Origin: Nepenthes gracilis
Lineage: Eukaryota > Streptophyta > Magnoliopsida > Caryophyllales > Nepenthaceae
NCBI GenBank assembly: GCA_033239525.1
Contig: BSYO01000030.1
Span: forward strand, 10,809,030 to 10,873,029
Direction: 5' to 3'
Length of the DNA: 64,000 nucleotides
Below, one piece after another: positions 1 to 11,052 of the stretch. Every line of letters starts with the position of its first letter. Position 1 is the stretch's first letter. A program made the position numbers and the translations under genes. The notes beneath the pieces were generated by a model that saw nothing but the letters and a program-made list of their open reading frames with translations, ran no database searches and was not told the origin of the DNA.

Positions 1-264
1 TGGAATGCTACAGTGAAGGAAAGGAAGGAATTACGTTGCTCTGCTTTCTGCTCTCCTCTCTGCCATCTCTCTCTCTCTCTCTCTCTCTCTTTCTCAGTCA
101 CTCGGTTTTCTTCCTCACCTCGCTCTCTTTCTCTCTCGAACTCTCTCACTCTCGTGCTCTGTTTCCCTTCTTTTCCCCTATCTCCTCTTCTAGAACTTCC
201 CTCTTTTCATCAATCTCACCTTCTTGGAGTCGCTTACCACGACACAGCCATGGAGCACTTATCA
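1..264 (+). repeat. 5' LTR, partial
   Basis: This is the left member of a direct repeat with 3164-3413. The shared landmarks are the opening TGGAATGCTACAGTGAAGG, a (TC)n run at about 66-92, and the end block with CCATGGAGCAC then TATCA. The LTR probably ends at the CA at 264. No clear tRNA primer-binding site follows; AATGGTACTTTTA is at best a degenerate one. Confidence 0.7.
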
Positions 265-606
265 AATGGTACTTTTATTGAGACCAAAGCGGAGGAGGCG
301 CTGATCGAAGAACGAGCACTCAAAGTGTCCATGGCTGAGCTTGCCAACGCGATGAAGGACTTGCGGCTGGATACTGACCGACTTGTCACTAACTTGTCCA
401 CTATGGCTTCTACCACAGCCCAAATCCAGTCGTCCATCACTAAACTCAGCCAATTGCTCCATAGAATCAAGCACATCCCTAACCGGTCAGTGAATTTTTC
501 ACCTTATGTGGTTTCTCCTACTATTACTTCCCATCTTTCAGTTCCAATTATTCTACATCTTCACTTTCCCCAACCTGCAATCCCTTCCATCGCTAATTCT
601 GTATAA
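250..606 (+). CDS. Retrotransposon leader ORF, gag-like N-terminus (uncertain)
   Basis: An open frame runs from the ATG at 250, inside the LTR end, to a stop at 604-606. The first 75 or so residues are charged and heptad-like (MEHLSNGTFIETKAEEALIE at the start), suggesting a coiled coil such as many plant gag proteins carry near the N-terminus. The rest is Ser/Thr/Pro-rich and looks degenerate. The open frame extends upstream to position 13 within the LTR, but that part is simple TC-rich sequence. There is no zinc knuckle. A gag origin is inferred from its position directly after the LTR, not from a family motif. Confidence 0.35.
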   Translation: MEHLSNGTFIETKAEEALIEERALKVSMAELANAMKDLRLDTDRLVTNLSTMASTTAQIQSSITKLSQLLHRIKHIPNRSVNFSPYVVSPTITSHLSVPIILHLHFPQPAIPSIANSV

Positions 607-1007
607 CCACTTGTGCCTCAAATAACTATTTCTGCTTCCACCACAGAACAAATTCGGCACTCCCGCACCAACTGTATCGACCAACTATCCTTGTCGACTA
701 CAAATTCCTCTTGGTCTTCAACTTTATCATCGTTCACGGCTTTCACTTCTGACAATTTTCTCCAAACTACCATTACTTCTTGCACCACATCCGAACAACC
801 ACATCCAAATCGCATCACCAACTCTGCTTCCATCACGGCACACATCCAGCAACCACTCAATGAAATCCCACGCTTCCCAAACCTAATTGAACGACAAACA
901 ATGTCATATGCAACCCTCCTTGTTCGTCCACCACCGTCCCCACAACCTTCTCAAACCTTTTCCTTGCTTTTCCACTGCCTGCTCCCTCCAAGCTGGTTTT
1001 ACACACC

Positions 1008-1368
1008 ATGGAGGCTTCGGAGGAGGAACCTATGATTATGGAGGATCTCTCTGAAGAAGAGCAAGTAATTGTAGTGGGTAATTCTTCGGGGTTATAGAAT
1101 TTAGGAAATACATGCTACATGGACTCTACAATGCAATATTTGCTTTTAGTTCCTGAATTGAAGTAGAGCATTATTCACAATCGGGTCGGAGCAATGATTT
1201 TAATCAGAACTCTCATTTGTTGGCTGTGGCAATAAGAGCTTTATCTACTGAGCTTGATAAACATGTCAAGCCAGTGACACCACTGCAATTCCAGATGATG
1301 ATGCGCACGAAGCATCATCAATTTGGTCAACTACATTATGGTTCATTCATGCCACGGGCTACTGAAGA
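1008..1368 (+). pseudogene. UBP6: Captured fragment of UBP6-type ubiquitin carboxyl-terminal hydrolase
   Basis: The translation contains MEDLSEEEQ, then the USP Cys-box NLGNTCYMDSTMQ, then VPELK, then a SHLLAVAIRALSTELDK segment and PLQFQMMMRTKHHQFGQL. These appear in the order found in plant UBP6/UBP7 (USP14 type), the proteasome-associated deubiquitinases that trim ubiquitin chains. Only the region around the catalytic cysteine is present; the N-terminal ubiquitin-like domain and the His box are missing. The fragment is broken by an in-frame TAG just before NLGNTC, a second TAG after VPELK, and a frameshift around 1175-1200. No intron-like interruption is visible, which fits a cDNA origin, but intron positions of the donor gene are not known here. 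Non-functional. Confidence 0.72.
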
Positions 1369-1374
1369 AGATCT

Positions 1375-2400
1375 AGGGATTCTAGTTGTGTCTGGCATTG
1401 TACTACTATCAACTCTCCTGCCTGTTGCCATCACTGATCACAGGGTGAAGTTGGATAACACCACAAGCAATGGGACTTTCAGTGACCTTGACAAGTTGTC
1501 AATGGAACATATAAAAGTGAATAGTTCATGATTGTGGGATTGTTTGATAGTTGTTTACTGAGTTTCACTGGTTAAGTATTATATGTTATGGAAGGCATAC
1601 AAACATATTTTTGATTTGAGGGTCGTGGCTCTAATGTCTCCTGTGGTGAAGCTTAAGCAATTTGTTGTTCTTGTTGGAGACATACCTCCTATCCCTGGTA
1701 ATGAAACTAGAAAGGAACAGGTGGATTCATATTTTTAATCAATATATCAGGACATGTTTTATAGATCCATGTTGGCCACTAATAACAAAAAGGTCAACAA
1801 GATATAGAAAAAGCTGGAATGATACAAAAGGAAACTGGTACATGTTGAAATTGTGTATGAAAAATCACAAACTGTAGGGAACCCTGCAAGAACTAGACCT
1901 ATGAACCGAACAAGGTTCCTCAGTCTTGTCGGTACGAAGGTTGACAGCACACATCTGAGGAAACTTTTGCCGTTTCCGAAGGTAGTGGTAGATAAAAATG
2001 TGGTTAGAACGGTTCTGGAAGCTTCTCTACCTCAGATTGCACTCATCGTATTTTTGGCTTTCCAGCCCAACTTGCTTTTGTTTCTATCCAAGGCTGAGGG
2101 AATTCCTTCTGAGAGTCAGACAGTAAGGGCTACATCAGGCAAATACTTACATTTCACGGTTTTGAATGTCTTTATTGGGATGACAATTGGTGGAACCTTA
2201 TTGAGCACGTTGAAAACAATTGAGCATTATCCACACACTATTGTTCACCTGCTGGAAACTAGCCTTCCAGACGATGCAACCTTCTTCTTGACCCTTGTAG
2301 CTCTAAAGTTTTTCGTGGGCTACAGGCTAGAGCTATCAAGACTAGCCCCCCTACTTATCTACCACTTGAACAAGAAGTTGGCTGCTTCTACTAGAGAACA
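1375..2400 (+). pseudogene. ERD4: Captured, internally deleted fragment of ERD4/OSCA3-type channel
   Basis: The reading frames resemble the plant ERD4 protein (CSC1/OSCA family, hyperosmolality-gated cation channel). Matching pieces are NGTFSDLDKLSMEHIK at about 1470-1515, a WKAYKH segment followed by ALMSPVVKLKQFVVLV, then ETRKEQVDSYF, then KSQTVGNPARTRP at about 1863. After LVGTKVDS (about 1947) the match jumps, through a large internal deletion, to the pore-domain part: EASLPQIALIVFL, LLLFLSKAEGIPSES, VLNVFIGMTIGGTL and DDATFFLTLVALKFFVGY. The first half has in-frame stops (after VNSS at 1529, and near 1737 and 1805) and frameshifts. The second half is open from 1853. It reads straight across what should be several exons of a multi-intron gene, so a cDNA origin is likely. 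Not functional as a channel. Confidence 0.78.
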
Positions 2401-2551
2401 TTTGAACCTTAACGAAGTTGGTATTGTGGGTGAGGATCCAAGATGGAATGACAAGTGTGCATGCCTTTTAGATGATCCTGCAAAAACATGGAGTCTCAAA
2501 GCTCATAGTGAAGATTCCACTGCTAAACAGATATGTGCCTTGCAACTATAG
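2401..2551 (+). other. Unassigned coding-like segment between captured fragments
   Basis: The open frame of the ERD4-like piece continues for about 50 codons (GEDPRWNDKCACLLDDPAKT and onward) to a TAG at 2549-2551. This segment does not resemble ERD4. It has the look of conserved protein sequence (Trp, Cys and Asp-rich), so it may be a fourth captured fragment, or upstream sequence of the RING gene that follows 10 bases later. I do not recognise the family. Confidence 0.4.
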
Positions 2552-2560
2552 CAGCGTGGG

Positions 2561-2941
2561 ATGGTCAGGGGCAAGGCGTTCACGAAGAATGTGTGTTCCA
2601 TCTGCTACAAGTACCTACAGCCAATGGAAGAAGACCTCCATGTGATTTCTCTATGCAGTTATGTCTTTCACGAACTATGCCTTCAGCAATGGTTTGAGTA
2701 CTGTACAAACGAGAGGAAGCATTCGTGTCCGGTTTGCAAACAGATCTGTTCATCGAAGAATGTGAGCTGGCTCTTTTTTCAGTCCAATGGCGATTCCGGC
2801 GATCCTATCCTTGCTCAATCTCAGAATGTTGATGACGACGATACTCAAAAGGAACTTTGGAGATTAGTCACGAAACTAGAAACGACGACGTCGAATTCCA
2901 AATTAGTTGTATCTGCAGCGCAACTGTGTGAGAGTCCATAG
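2561..2941 (+). pseudogene. Captured fragment of TRAIP-type RING E3 ubiquitin ligase
   Basis: A 126-codon ORF opens with a RING-like domain: CSICYKYLQPMEEDLHVISL, then C-x-Y-x-FHELC, then WFEYC, then CPVC. This arrangement, especially FHELCLQQWFEYC, is that of plant TRAIP (TRAF-interacting protein) ligases. Plant family members are several hundred residues long, with a coiled coil after the RING; here the match fades after about 60 residues and stops at 2941. One zinc ligand is lost: the usual Cys-Gly-His-Val-Phe-His is Cys-Ser-Tyr-Val-Phe-His, so the first ligand histidine is tyrosine. Together with its place inside the retrotransposon, this says it is a non-functional gene piece even though the frame is open. 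Confidence 0.68.
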
Positions 2942-3006
2942 CTAAATCTCGTCAGGATTGTCCATTATGCAACATTGAGGACAAGGTTCTCTAATGGAGA
3001 GGGCAA

Positions 3007-3413
3007 TTTTACACGCCTAATTCAGACTACCCTTAGTTAAATAATAATTAGGTTATTATTAGGAATTAGTTAAAGTAATGGATTGTTATTTTGTTGGGGC
3101 CTCGTGGACTAATTTCTATTCAGTTGATTTTCAACTGAATTGGTTGGACATTATTTTTTATACTGGAATGCTACAGTGAAGGAAAGGAAGGAATTACGTT
3201 GCTCTGCTTTCTGCTCTCCTCTCCGCTGTCTCTCTCTCTCTTTCTCTCTCAGTTCTCTTCCTCACCGCGCTCTCTTTCTCTCTCGAATTCTCTCACTCTC
3301 ATGCTCTCTGTTTCCCCTCTTTTCTCCTATCTCCTTTGCCAGAACTCCCTTCTCCTCGTCAATCTCACCTTCTTGCAGTAGCTTACCACGACACAGCCAT
3401 GGAGCACGTATCA
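3007..3413 (+). repeat. 3' LTR
   Basis: The right part (3164-3413) repeats positions 1-264. The left boundary is inferred: a purine run GGAGAGGG at about 2997-3003 looks like a polypurine tract, and the next bases TTTTACACGCC look like a mutated TGTTACACGCC, a common start of plant gypsy LTRs. The end is at TATCA (3413). The left boundary is the uncertain part. Confidence 0.6.
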
Positions 3414-4111
3414 TAAACATTGCAACGATAGAAAATAGTTCAATAATACTATTTATTGATTAATTCGTTCTTTTTTTCAAAATTAGAAATGCAGTTCTTG
3501 GTATTTGCCTGCTCAGACTCGCCCGTTTGCCCTTCCCATATCTTTGATTTCCAGCCGGGGGGGGCGCTCATGGTCCGAAACATTGTTAACCTGGTTCCAC
3601 CTTATGATCAAGTTCTTCAAACCATCGTTCTAAGTTGAATAAGAAAATATTTCTTTTTTATTAACTGTCATTTAATTCTATTTTTTAAAACTTTAACTTA
3701 TATTTATCTAATTTATATTGAATTTATAACAATAATTATGAAAAGATATAATATAAAATATGTATTTTTCTACCTTAATTTTAAGGTCTAACTTTATAGT
3801 TATATTCAATTTTCTAAAAATAATATTTTGTAATTTACCTTTTATAAGTAGTATTTAAACTTATTGAATTAGATGAATATAAATTTAATTTTAAAAAATA
3901 AAGTTAAAATAATTGAATTATTTAATTAAACTTATAACATTTATCAATGAATATCATATTGTGATTCTCTACATGCCACAGATGAATGTGGTATAGAATC
4001 TCTTGCTTATGAAACAAATTTTTCATTATTATTTTTTGGGCATGTAAATTTTTCGTTTACCATTCTTCTTCTTTAATTTGGAAGTGAAATTGAAATGAAA
4101 ACTTGCTTTAG
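3414..4111. other. AT-rich intergenic stretch
   Basis: No gene or defined repeat is seen. A short run of eight G sits at about 3557-3565. The ORF at 3456-3638 has no family features. Confidence 0.6.
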
Positions 4112-5713
4112 GTTGAGATTAATGTGGTCATCAAACCGAGCTGCCCTGGTGTAACAAAAGTGCATACATCAATCTCGGATCACCGTACCACTTCTACGTA
4201 AGTCTTTTCTTCCGTAGTAAAAATCTTTCTAGATCTTCACCCATATTATATATTATAATAAACAAATATGTTTAGACAGACATTCTTAATTGATATAGTG
4301 TGTAATATATCTATCACTTTTTATGTAAATCTATTAGTATATATGTGTGTGTGTTTGTGTGCTCGGACGTGTATCCTCTTGCATATATGTGTATGTATAT
4401 AGAAAGAGAGAGGCACTGATTCATAATAGATTTTTGGCTTGTGAATTGGTTTTTGGTTTACTTGCCAAACTTCAAACAGTTAAAAGATGACAAGTATTAA
4501 TCAAGAGTGACTTAGAGGAATTTTATTGAGTGATGCAGTATCTCATTTATTTATTTAATCTAAGAAGCTCAAACCAAAATAGTTGGACTGATGAGCATTA
4601 TGTCACCTAAGAGTATCCTAAAAATATGCCAAAACAATTTTCTCAATGACCAAATATGAATAAGCGGGACCGTGATCCAATGAAAAGATAAAACGTATTC
4701 GAACTGAATAAAAATTTTGAGACTAAACAAATTAATTTTCAATTTTATCAAAATTTAAATGTCTCTTTTGTAATTCGTATAGAATATTTATGTAATTTTA
4801 ATAAATACCAACACTTCTAAACCCCACCCAATGAATTACATTCCTCTATTTACTGTAGAGTTGTTTAATTCTATGATTACATATTAATTTTGGGCTCTTT
4901 GATTTTGCTTCGACTAATAATTCTCATTGATTATCCAAGAACATAATCATTCTCATCTTCTCTGGTTGAACCCATTGCATCCGAAATATGCACTCTAAAT
5001 TGGAAGATGCTGTTGCATCACGAACCTGACATGCCATTCTTGAAGGTGTTTAATCTCTGTTTGCATACGATCTGTGTTGATTCTTTAGCTTTTGAATATT
5101 CCATATCACTCCTTTGAGATCTGGGTATATCTTTTTTCCAGTCACATATCTCATGTTGTTCTCTGTTTCTTAGCATTCGAGAATCTTCCTATTTGTACCT
5201 TAAAATTACAAATCAAGTGATGAAAGTTGTACACATTAGAGAATGCACTCACGGTTTTCTTTTTGCCATTGGTCTAATGACTTTTCAGTCACTTCATTGA
5301 AAAACGGTCTGAGACTTACCAACACGCGAAGTCGACCGTGAAATCAAATGGTGGAAGTTTGGTGTATGCAGAGGAGAGGAAATACATCAAGAAGGTGAGT
5401 TCATATCAATACAATATCAAACTACCTTTTAAGGGATTGATACGTACAATAAACATTAGTCATGCTATGCTTTTACCATAATTTTATCAAAAATGATGAT
5501 ATAACACCTATTATGTGAGCCGACAGCCAACTTAACAGAAAAAATAGAATATGAAACAACTCCATAAATGCACATATAAAGCAACATTCTTAACCTATTG
5601 GATTGGGAAAACTTGAGATAAGGCCTTCAAAATGATTTAAAAGTGGTGCAATTATGTGATAATTGATGCAGGTGGTGATCCAGAGTAAACGCGACATAAT
5701 CATTCGCAAGTGA
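4112..5713 (+). pseudogene. Exon-like remnants of an unrecognised gene (3' end)
   Basis: Four short pieces look like exons with fitting splice signals. A is 4112-4197 (after TTTAG, before GTAAGT), encoding VVIKPSCPGVTKVHTSISDH. B is about 4990-5046, encoding MLLHHEPDMPFLK, then GTGTTT. C is 5289-5394 (after CTTTTCAG, before GTGAGT), encoding HFIEKRSETYQHAKSTVKSN and further to YAEERKYIKK. D is 5672-5713 (after TGATGCAG), encoding VVIQSKRDIIIRK then TGA. C and D join in frame and would form a C-terminus. I do not recognise the family. No start or upstream exons are seen, and the left part is bounded by the retrotransposon. It is either a truncated gene or the tail of a real gene whose 5' part was displaced. 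Confidence 0.42.
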
Positions 5714-8700
5714 AGGGTGTATGATTTTGTGAATGGATCTTTTAAGCTGTGGGACTTCAGCGTCAATGAGCTCTATTGTTGAGCACTGAACTTCTATTTT
5801 TCATAATGCAGTTTCATAATGCTATAAATTGTGGGTTGGTGCATATTTTGCATGATTTTATAACTTAAATCTATGTTTTGTTAAGTTCATTACTAAAACT
5901 TGATGCTTACATGAAAAGTCGATTTGATCTGAACTCTTTAAAAATCTGTATTTGAGTGTGATCTAAAATCTTAAACTAATTTTTCATTCACTAGAAATAA
6001 AAAATAAGAGGTGAAAGGGATTTCGAAAGGATTCTTCTGGGGTTCCGTCCAATACGCAAATCAATAAAATATTTTAGAATAATAATCAAAATAAATAAAA
6101 AGCAGTAATATAGCCGGAAGAAGAGTTACTGGCCTTAATATATCGAATATAGAGTTTGAAACTTGTTCAATTTATGTGGTCATTTTAAGAGATGTAAAAA
6201 TCTCATCATCCATACCTTCTGTTCCTATAGGTCCATCTAAGCCTTAGATTTGGGATGGGCCTATGCAGGCTTATGGATGATATGGTTTGAATATCTTGTC
6301 AAGTTGATACTGGCAAGGCTGTAGTCAAGCTGGTGGTCAGTGGAACAATGATTGGCCAGCTGCCATCTAGTGAGAGCACAAGTGGGCGGCACAAGCAAAT
6401 GGCAGCCACAATGAATGGGTTGTCAGCTCTAGTTTGGGCGACAATTAGGTAGCGCCATCTTGGCACAGGCACCTGGTGGTGGCAACAGCCCTGGATGTGG
6501 GCACATACGCCGGTAGCAATGCCAACCAACAGGGGCACAGTTGGCCAACGTTGGGAGCTGGCATGGGTAGTGCCATCCAACAATATCAAGCAGTAGCAAG
6601 ACCTGGAGTGGTGCAGCAGTAGGCGCAATAGTGGTCCCAAGCAAAGGAATTGGATAGGTGGCGGCATAGCTTATCAATAGCACAGCAACCCTAGGACCTT
6701 GCCTAAGCAACCACGCCCCTCTCTCTCGACCTCTCCTATCAGACTCAATTTGTCAAGCTTCCTTAGGTTTGTTCTTTTCTAGCCAGTCATTTTTTAATAA
6801 AAGAGGATTAGAAAAGTCTTACTAGTAAAGTAATGAAAAAATCTTAATAGTTAAGTAACATTTTGCTATTTGGTGGACAATATAATTGGAGCCTCCCAAT
6901 TGATCTATCTACATTGAACCTTTTAACTAACTAGGCAACCCATGTGGGGGCTCCTCATTGGCCCACTTATATAAAACTTTGTAATTGGCTGAATTAGCGG
7001 AAGTTTCTAATTGGCCTATTCATTTAGGATTCACCTTTCGTCACTTATTTACTTATTTAGGTCCATAATTTTTTCCCCACCTGGTTATTTTTTTTACCTC
7101 CGATTCTTGCATTTTTTTTTTCATTTGAGTCAGCTATCATAGATTTACTTTAATGGGACCCAACACAACTAATTTTGGATTAATACTTCTATTGTGTCCT
7201 TTTAGCTTAAAACATGGAATGCTGAAACCTTAAGCTTAGGCATAATAAGATGTACTCTATGAATTTGAACTAGAAAAAGAAAAAGTCTTGTCGTAATAAT
7301 AGAATTATTGTAGTGTGAAGTGATGGTTATAGTTTTAAGTCATGATAGTTATTCCTTACATAATACAAGATAAGCCAGAACGAAGGACAACGAAAAAAGA
7401 TGAAGGTAAACTTTAATAGATTAAAAAAAGACATAAAATAGATTCAAAATAGTCTGATTATTTCTTATAGCTAGCACAGTACAAAGCTCTAAGTTACTTT
7501 GTACTCGTTAGAGTATATAACATTTTCTTAGTCTTCACCAAACCCTTTACATAATGTATGAATCAGAGAAATCACACTTTCTTTTCAACCCAATTTAAAA
7601 AAAAAAAGAAAAAAAAAGAAAGGTTCTTATTTGGTTTGAAATTTAAGGAATGAATAGACATTCATGTGGAAATATTTACTATCAGGTCCAAGTTGATGAA
7701 TAACAACTTTGTGATGATATAGCCACTAATTATGATGACTTGACAAATTTTGATGAATTAGCAAGTGGAATGGAAAATCAACATATAATCACTTTAAACT
7801 AAAAAGGAATTGCATGATGAGAGCCTTATTAAGATAATTCAACCTTCCATTACTCAGCCACATTAACTAGGTAATGTGTTAGCAAATAGGGTGGGATTAA
7901 ATGTGATTTAATTGTATCTTATCGTATAAGCTTCTAGCCTCATCTTATAAATTAATGTTGGCTTCTCTTTAAAATTATCTTGAGTATTAATATTCACTTG
8001 TATCCAAGGGCTTCCAAAAGAAACGCTAATTTTCTGAATTGGTAGATTTCAAATCTTATTTTTTTTATCATAATTGATAAATTTAGCTTCTAATTTATTT
8101 TGATATTTTCAACTGTTTTAATTTCCTCTCAAAAATTTCTTCTTCATTTCGTCATATATCATAGGTGAAAATAGCTAATGCTGTGGGAGAGTGGTAATAA
8201 AAACCCAGATTCACAGTGTACTTGATAAGTATTGATTAAATTATAGTAACCAAATTCCCTATGTGATGTTTCTTGAGATTCGGTTAAACGATGCATAATT
8301 GATACAGTGGAATAAATTTAAACTACTCGTTAAATATTAACCATCAAACATTTGAGTATAAAAAATATAACATTATGTAATAATTTTTAACATAAAAAAT
8401 CCTTTCAAATTAAATAAGAAATCATTAGACAAATTCTAAATAAATTTACTATAAAATAGTGTCCCTTTGAGAGTTTCTCACTTCAACCGAGTGAGGAATG
8501 ATCGAACATAATCCTAACACACCTAATAACTTATATATATATATATATAATTAGAATAAGAGAAATCAAATGATAATACATCCTAAAAACTTACTAGAAT
8601 AGTATATTCGATCTCAACGAAGAATGAAATTCGAGTCGAATGTTAACTAGATGTAAACCTTTTTTTTTCTCTGTTTTCTCTCTTCTCTATTTATCTTATG

Positions 8701-9116
8701 CGGTACTTTTTGTGTTGAAATTATTCTCAAAATTGATGTACTGCTCACATTGCTTATACAACTACTATTACTTCTCTGATAACCCTAAAATTATATTAGG
8801 TATGATTTTATAGTAGTCTTGGTGCACATGAGTTCCTCACTTGTAATAGGCATGATCCCATGTTTGACATCCCCCACATGTGCCCTGTAGATGGCTGTTC
8901 CATTGGAATTTGTGCACTAGAACCCCTCGATATGTATTAGGTACTTTCATTCTACCCCAAAGTACACAACCATTAATCATATGCAAACTGGACATAAATA
9001 CGTTTTTTTTACTAAAAATACATCTTGTTCAAACACTCATTGCATGAAACTTGCATGAACTACCAATGAATTTCACCGCTCAACTGATACTTAATTGATA
9101 CTTAGCTGACATTTGT
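5714..9116. other. Intergenic DNA with undefined repeat-like pieces
   Basis: No supported gene. A GC-richer block at about 6240-6720 (many GGCAAC/TGGCA words) stands out from the AT-rich surroundings; its minus-strand ORFs are Cys/Pro/Leu-rich and show no family features. A run of A and AAAG lies near 7597-7621, and a (TA)n run at about 8533-8549. The block at 8450-8960 has the look of decayed LTR sequence, but I found no partner or ends. Confidence 0.5.
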
Positions 9117-9320
9117 ACAAATCTTACGCAACCTCTAGTGATCATTACTACTTGATTGACCTTCGACTAATACTCGGCCGACCTTATCACAAACCTAATG
9201 CATCCTTTAGTAACTATTGTCACTTGATTGACATTCGACCAACACTTGACACAAATATTATGCAACCATTTAGTGTTATTTGTAATTCGGACAACCCCCA
9301 ATTAACCCTAGGCTAGCCTT
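9117..9320. repeat. Diverged short tandem repeat, about three units of 60-72 bp
   Basis: Units begin at about 9117, 9189 and 9251 with ACAAAT/C-T-ATGCA-CC and share ACTTGATTGAC-TTCGAC followed by a CTCGGC/CACTTGAC segment. A further decayed unit may precede 9117. The ORF through it is a by-product of the repetition. Confidence 0.5.
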
Positions 9321-10080
9321 CACATAAATCTCGTGTGACCCTTACTAGATTTCTCTAAGTGTTCCACTCACAAATATCGCACATCGTCTAAATAGCTTAT
9401 CCCTTGTTATAGTATCCATAATAGAATGATTAAAAACCGACAATATTACTGGTGTCGAAAGTGTTTTCGGCATTCGGACAAGGGAAGGCACAACACGAGG
9501 GCTTGGACCATTTTCGGATGAGGCGATAAGGCAACCAGACAATCAGGCACTTGCTTCTTTTTTTTTAAATAAAGTTTTGTTATTTTTCTTAAAATATCAT
9601 TAACTTTTTAAAAAATTATAAATTTATATTTCTTTTAAATATATTTGTCATTTCATTACTATAATTCACATAACACAACCCCTCCCCCTCTTTGTGGTTT
9701 CATTCACACTGTACAAATCATCATCTTTATCATCTTTATTACTAATTGATGTTACTAATAACAAATATTAAGAAAAGCCTTTGAGTTTTACAGAGTACAT
9801 GCAAAGATTTTAATTTCTAGATCAATGAGAGTGAAGGAAGAAGTGGCAGAATCAGAGAAAAAAAAAAAGGAGATTGATGACTATAAATGTTATGATGAAT
9901 TTGATAAAAGGCATTATTTAATAATGATAATAATAGAAATGATGATATAGTGAATTTTAATAATGATTAGAATTAAGTTATCTTATAATTATACATGTAT
10001 TGAAACATATCTATTACAGATTGTGTATAATATTTTTTATGTATGTTTATTTATAATTACTTATAATTATTTAAATATTG

Positions 10081-11052
10081 TGTTGCGTCCTGGTTTCGCG
10101 GATACTTTTGAGCCAGGCTCGTTGATAAGAGGTGTTGGATCCGCGGCGTCCAGTCGGATACGTTGTTTCCGGGCTACACAAGTATTTGGAGTATTGGACA
10201 CGAGATGAAGGTTGAGACCGAATGTTTTATGTGGAAAACCTCCTCTTGAACGGGGAAGAAAAACCACGAAACTCAGGGCCTAGAAAGAGCTTCACTATAT
10301 GGGTTGGAGATTTTACAAAGTAAAGTTATGAGGGTTAATCCCTTTTCTGTCTCACGTTTTGTGTTTCTCTCCTAAGAAAAACTATGCTCGCTTGGGAGCT
10401 TTTTCCTCTTTTGTGGAGTTGCTCTTGGTGAGAGAGTGCCCGGTCGAAATCTGGGCTTGAGCGTGCTTCTTGACCGTCTCCCCCTTTGAAAGGGGCCTTA
10501 ATGAGTATTTATAGAAGGAGTCAGGCTGCTGGGGAGGAGACACATGGCGTCCATGCACAAGTTGAGAATCGGTCCACCGACTCCTTTAATCTGTGGCGAC
10601 GTGTGGGGAGTGACATGCGACAGCGCCCGGCTAAAGATTCGAGCGTGTCAGTGTATGAGATCTCGATATCGCGATTGATTTAAGGGCGTCTTTTCTGTTG
10701 AGACGGCGAATGGCAGTAGTTGCAGGCTTTCTTGGAAATTGGCGAAGTAGCATTAGCTGGCATTCCCGGCCATGTACGAGCGGTCCTCGTCCAGTTGTGA
10801 TGTTCCTCGCGTGCTTGTTGACTTCGTGAGATGAAGCAGCTCTTGAAGGATTTCCTAGGGAGAAGTCCGAGCGTCTGTTCCTGGCCGCTCGGGCAGTTCT
10901 AAGATTTTGCGAGACTTCTTGGGCTCTCGGCCCTTGGGCTTCTTACCGGGGTCATCTGACCTCCTCAATTTGTGAGAGTGTCTCTGGGTCTCTTATTTTG
11001 GGCTCTTTTTTCTAGGACGTGCTTTTATGGGCCTTCACACTGGGGCCCAACA
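10081..11052. mobile_element. Solo LTR with TSD TATTG
   Basis: This 972-bp GC-richer block starts TGTTGCGTCC and ends GGGCCCAACA, giving TGTTG/CAACA terminal inverted bases. It is flanked by the perfect 5-bp duplication TATTG (10076-10080 and 11053-11057). There is no internal retrotransposon sequence, so it is a solo LTR left by LTR-LTR recombination. The small ORFs inside (for example 10486-10683) are not genes. The superfamily cannot be told from the LTR alone. It sits between AT-rich flanks, and its base composition contrasts sharply with them. Confidence 0.85.

Larger units (their letters stand above)
1..3413 (+). mobile_element. LTR retrotransposon carrying captured host-gene fragments (5' end outside window)
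   Basis: Positions 1-264 and about 3164-3413 are direct repeats of each other: both contain the same TC-rich tract and end in a block CCATGGAGCAC-TATCA. They fit the two LTRs of one element, with the first 150 or so bases of the 5' LTR lying left of the window. The interior has no recognisable protease, reverse transcriptase or integrase. It holds a leader ORF and then, in a row and on one strand, pieces resembling a UBP6-type ubiquitin protease, the ERD4/OSCA3.1 channel and a TRAIP-type RING ligase. These would be transduplicated host genes, as known for maize Bs1. The lineage (probably Ty3/gypsy) is inferred only from LTR shape. No TSD can be tested because the left end is missing. Confidence 0.72.

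Noticed and set aside
1..3413. A chimeric host gene flanked by chance repeats
   Set aside because: LTR-like ends, a purine tract before the right repeat and multiple stops in the cargo fit a retrotransposon better; kept as inference until the left flank is seen.
6299..6710. Minus-strand ORFs of 122 and 93 codons
   Set aside because: Composition follows a GC-rich repeat-like block; no domain, no splice or start context.
9345..9542. 65-codon minus-strand ORF as a small gene
   Set aside because: No homolog recognised, no promoter or splice context; adjacent to a decayed tandem repeat.
10486..10683. 65-codon ORF in a GC-rich island as a small gene
   Set aside because: It lies inside the solo LTR 10081-11052.
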